NCBI GenBank assembly: GCA_016124255.1
Contig: WGOB01000033.1
Location: 1-41,237, forward strand
Reading direction: 5' to 3'
Origin: Alphaproteobacteria bacterium
GTDB taxonomy: Bacteria > Pseudomonadota > Alphaproteobacteria > Caulobacterales > Aquidulcibacteraceae
Length of the DNA: 41,237 bases
Below, piece after piece: positions 41,134-41,237 of this stretch (positions within the stretch are counted from its first letter, which is position 1; each line of letters starts with the position of its first letter). The position numbers were made by a program, and so were the translations under genes. Below the pieces are notes generated by a model. The model did not search any database. It saw only the letters and a list, made by a program, of their open reading frames with translations, and had not been told where the DNA came from.

Positions 41134-41237
41134 AGCATCTTCCGACCATACGCGATCGCCCCTGCGATCGGATGGTCAGAAAAAGATGCTCTACACATTT
41201 GAATATAGAGCAACTTTATCCGACCTCGGAATCGCAA
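41130..41237. repeat. Compound palindromic intergenic repeat, copy 2 (cut by window end)
   Basis: The first 108 bases of the element seen at 12684-12821, with most positions identical. Unit A is CCGACCAT ... ATGGTCAG. It is followed by GATGCTCTA and TATAGAGCA, so here the junction between units keeps the inverted TGCTCTA/TAGAGCA pair that is decayed in copy 1. Unit B begins CCGACCTCGGAATCGCAA and runs off the edge. It lies directly after the lipoprotein gene and shares its stop codon. Confidence 0.9.

Overview
The window is high-GC chromosomal DNA from an alphaproteobacterium. Gene content and order (rpoZ-relA/spoT, pyrE-pdxJ-acpS-lepB-rnc, gyrA-coaD-cyclophilins-queA-tgt, and ssb opposite uvrA with an alphaproteobacterial GTTC-N7-GTTC SOS box) point to the Caulobacterales/Hyphomonadaceae side of the class. 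This placement is an inference from synteny and protein character; no 16S or other marker search was possible. The window carries 44 protein-gene calls and two gene remnants. I see no rRNA, tRNA, CRISPR array, prophage or secondary-metabolite cluster.

Layout. (1) 1-3177, minus strand: a tightly packed housekeeping operon pyrE > pdxJ > acpS > lepB > rnc (rnc runs off the left edge). (2) 3178-8044: an accessory block with a small unknown protein, an ABC-2 exporter operon with a thioredoxin-fold gene between ATPase and permease, a DUF418 membrane protein, and a REP-associated tyrosine transposase (RAYT) flanked by two perfect inverted 23-nt REP palindromes. This block separates pyrE from relA/spoT, which are close neighbours in many relatives. 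(3) 8045-11281, minus: relA/spoT, rpoZ, folK. (4) 11314-14017: an NYN-domain nuclease-like protein, a family 5-type uracil-DNA glycosylase, a compound palindromic repeat, and a glycosyltransferase. (5) 14203-21273: smpB-dapA, a soluble lytic transglycosylase, threonine dehydratase-hrpB. (6) 21391-28969: an unknown lipoprotein, then gyrA > coaD > two cyclophilins > queA > tgt on the minus strand. (7) 29072-33244: SodC-like lipoprotein, DUF2269-like membrane protein, SDR-DoxX fusion, Kelch protein, a DMT-transporter remnant, and a cupin with histone-H1-like tails. (8) 33445-37820: a 30-codon secreted-peptide gene with its own terminator, ssb, an SOS box, a small membrane protein and uvrA. (9) 37823-41237: a broken DUF1801 gene, an AT-rich gap, GST, two envelope proteins, a DUF1993 protein, and a second copy of the compound repeat cut by the right edge.

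Most themes are core functions: stringent response, translation quality control and queuosine tRNA modification, cell-wall precursor and turnover, DNA topology and repair. The parts most worth a second look are: the RAYT/REP unit, whose left REP encodes the C-terminus of the upstream gene; the two-unit palindromic repeat family that repeatedly supplies stop codons to neighbouring genes; a Tgt enzyme lacking two of the three zinc cysteines; a GyrA whose quinolone-contact residues are Ala and Leu; an SOS box placed upstream of a membrane protein that precedes uvrA; and the 30-codon peptide gene with a CRP-like site. I did not find a clear multi-gene defence or biosynthetic system.
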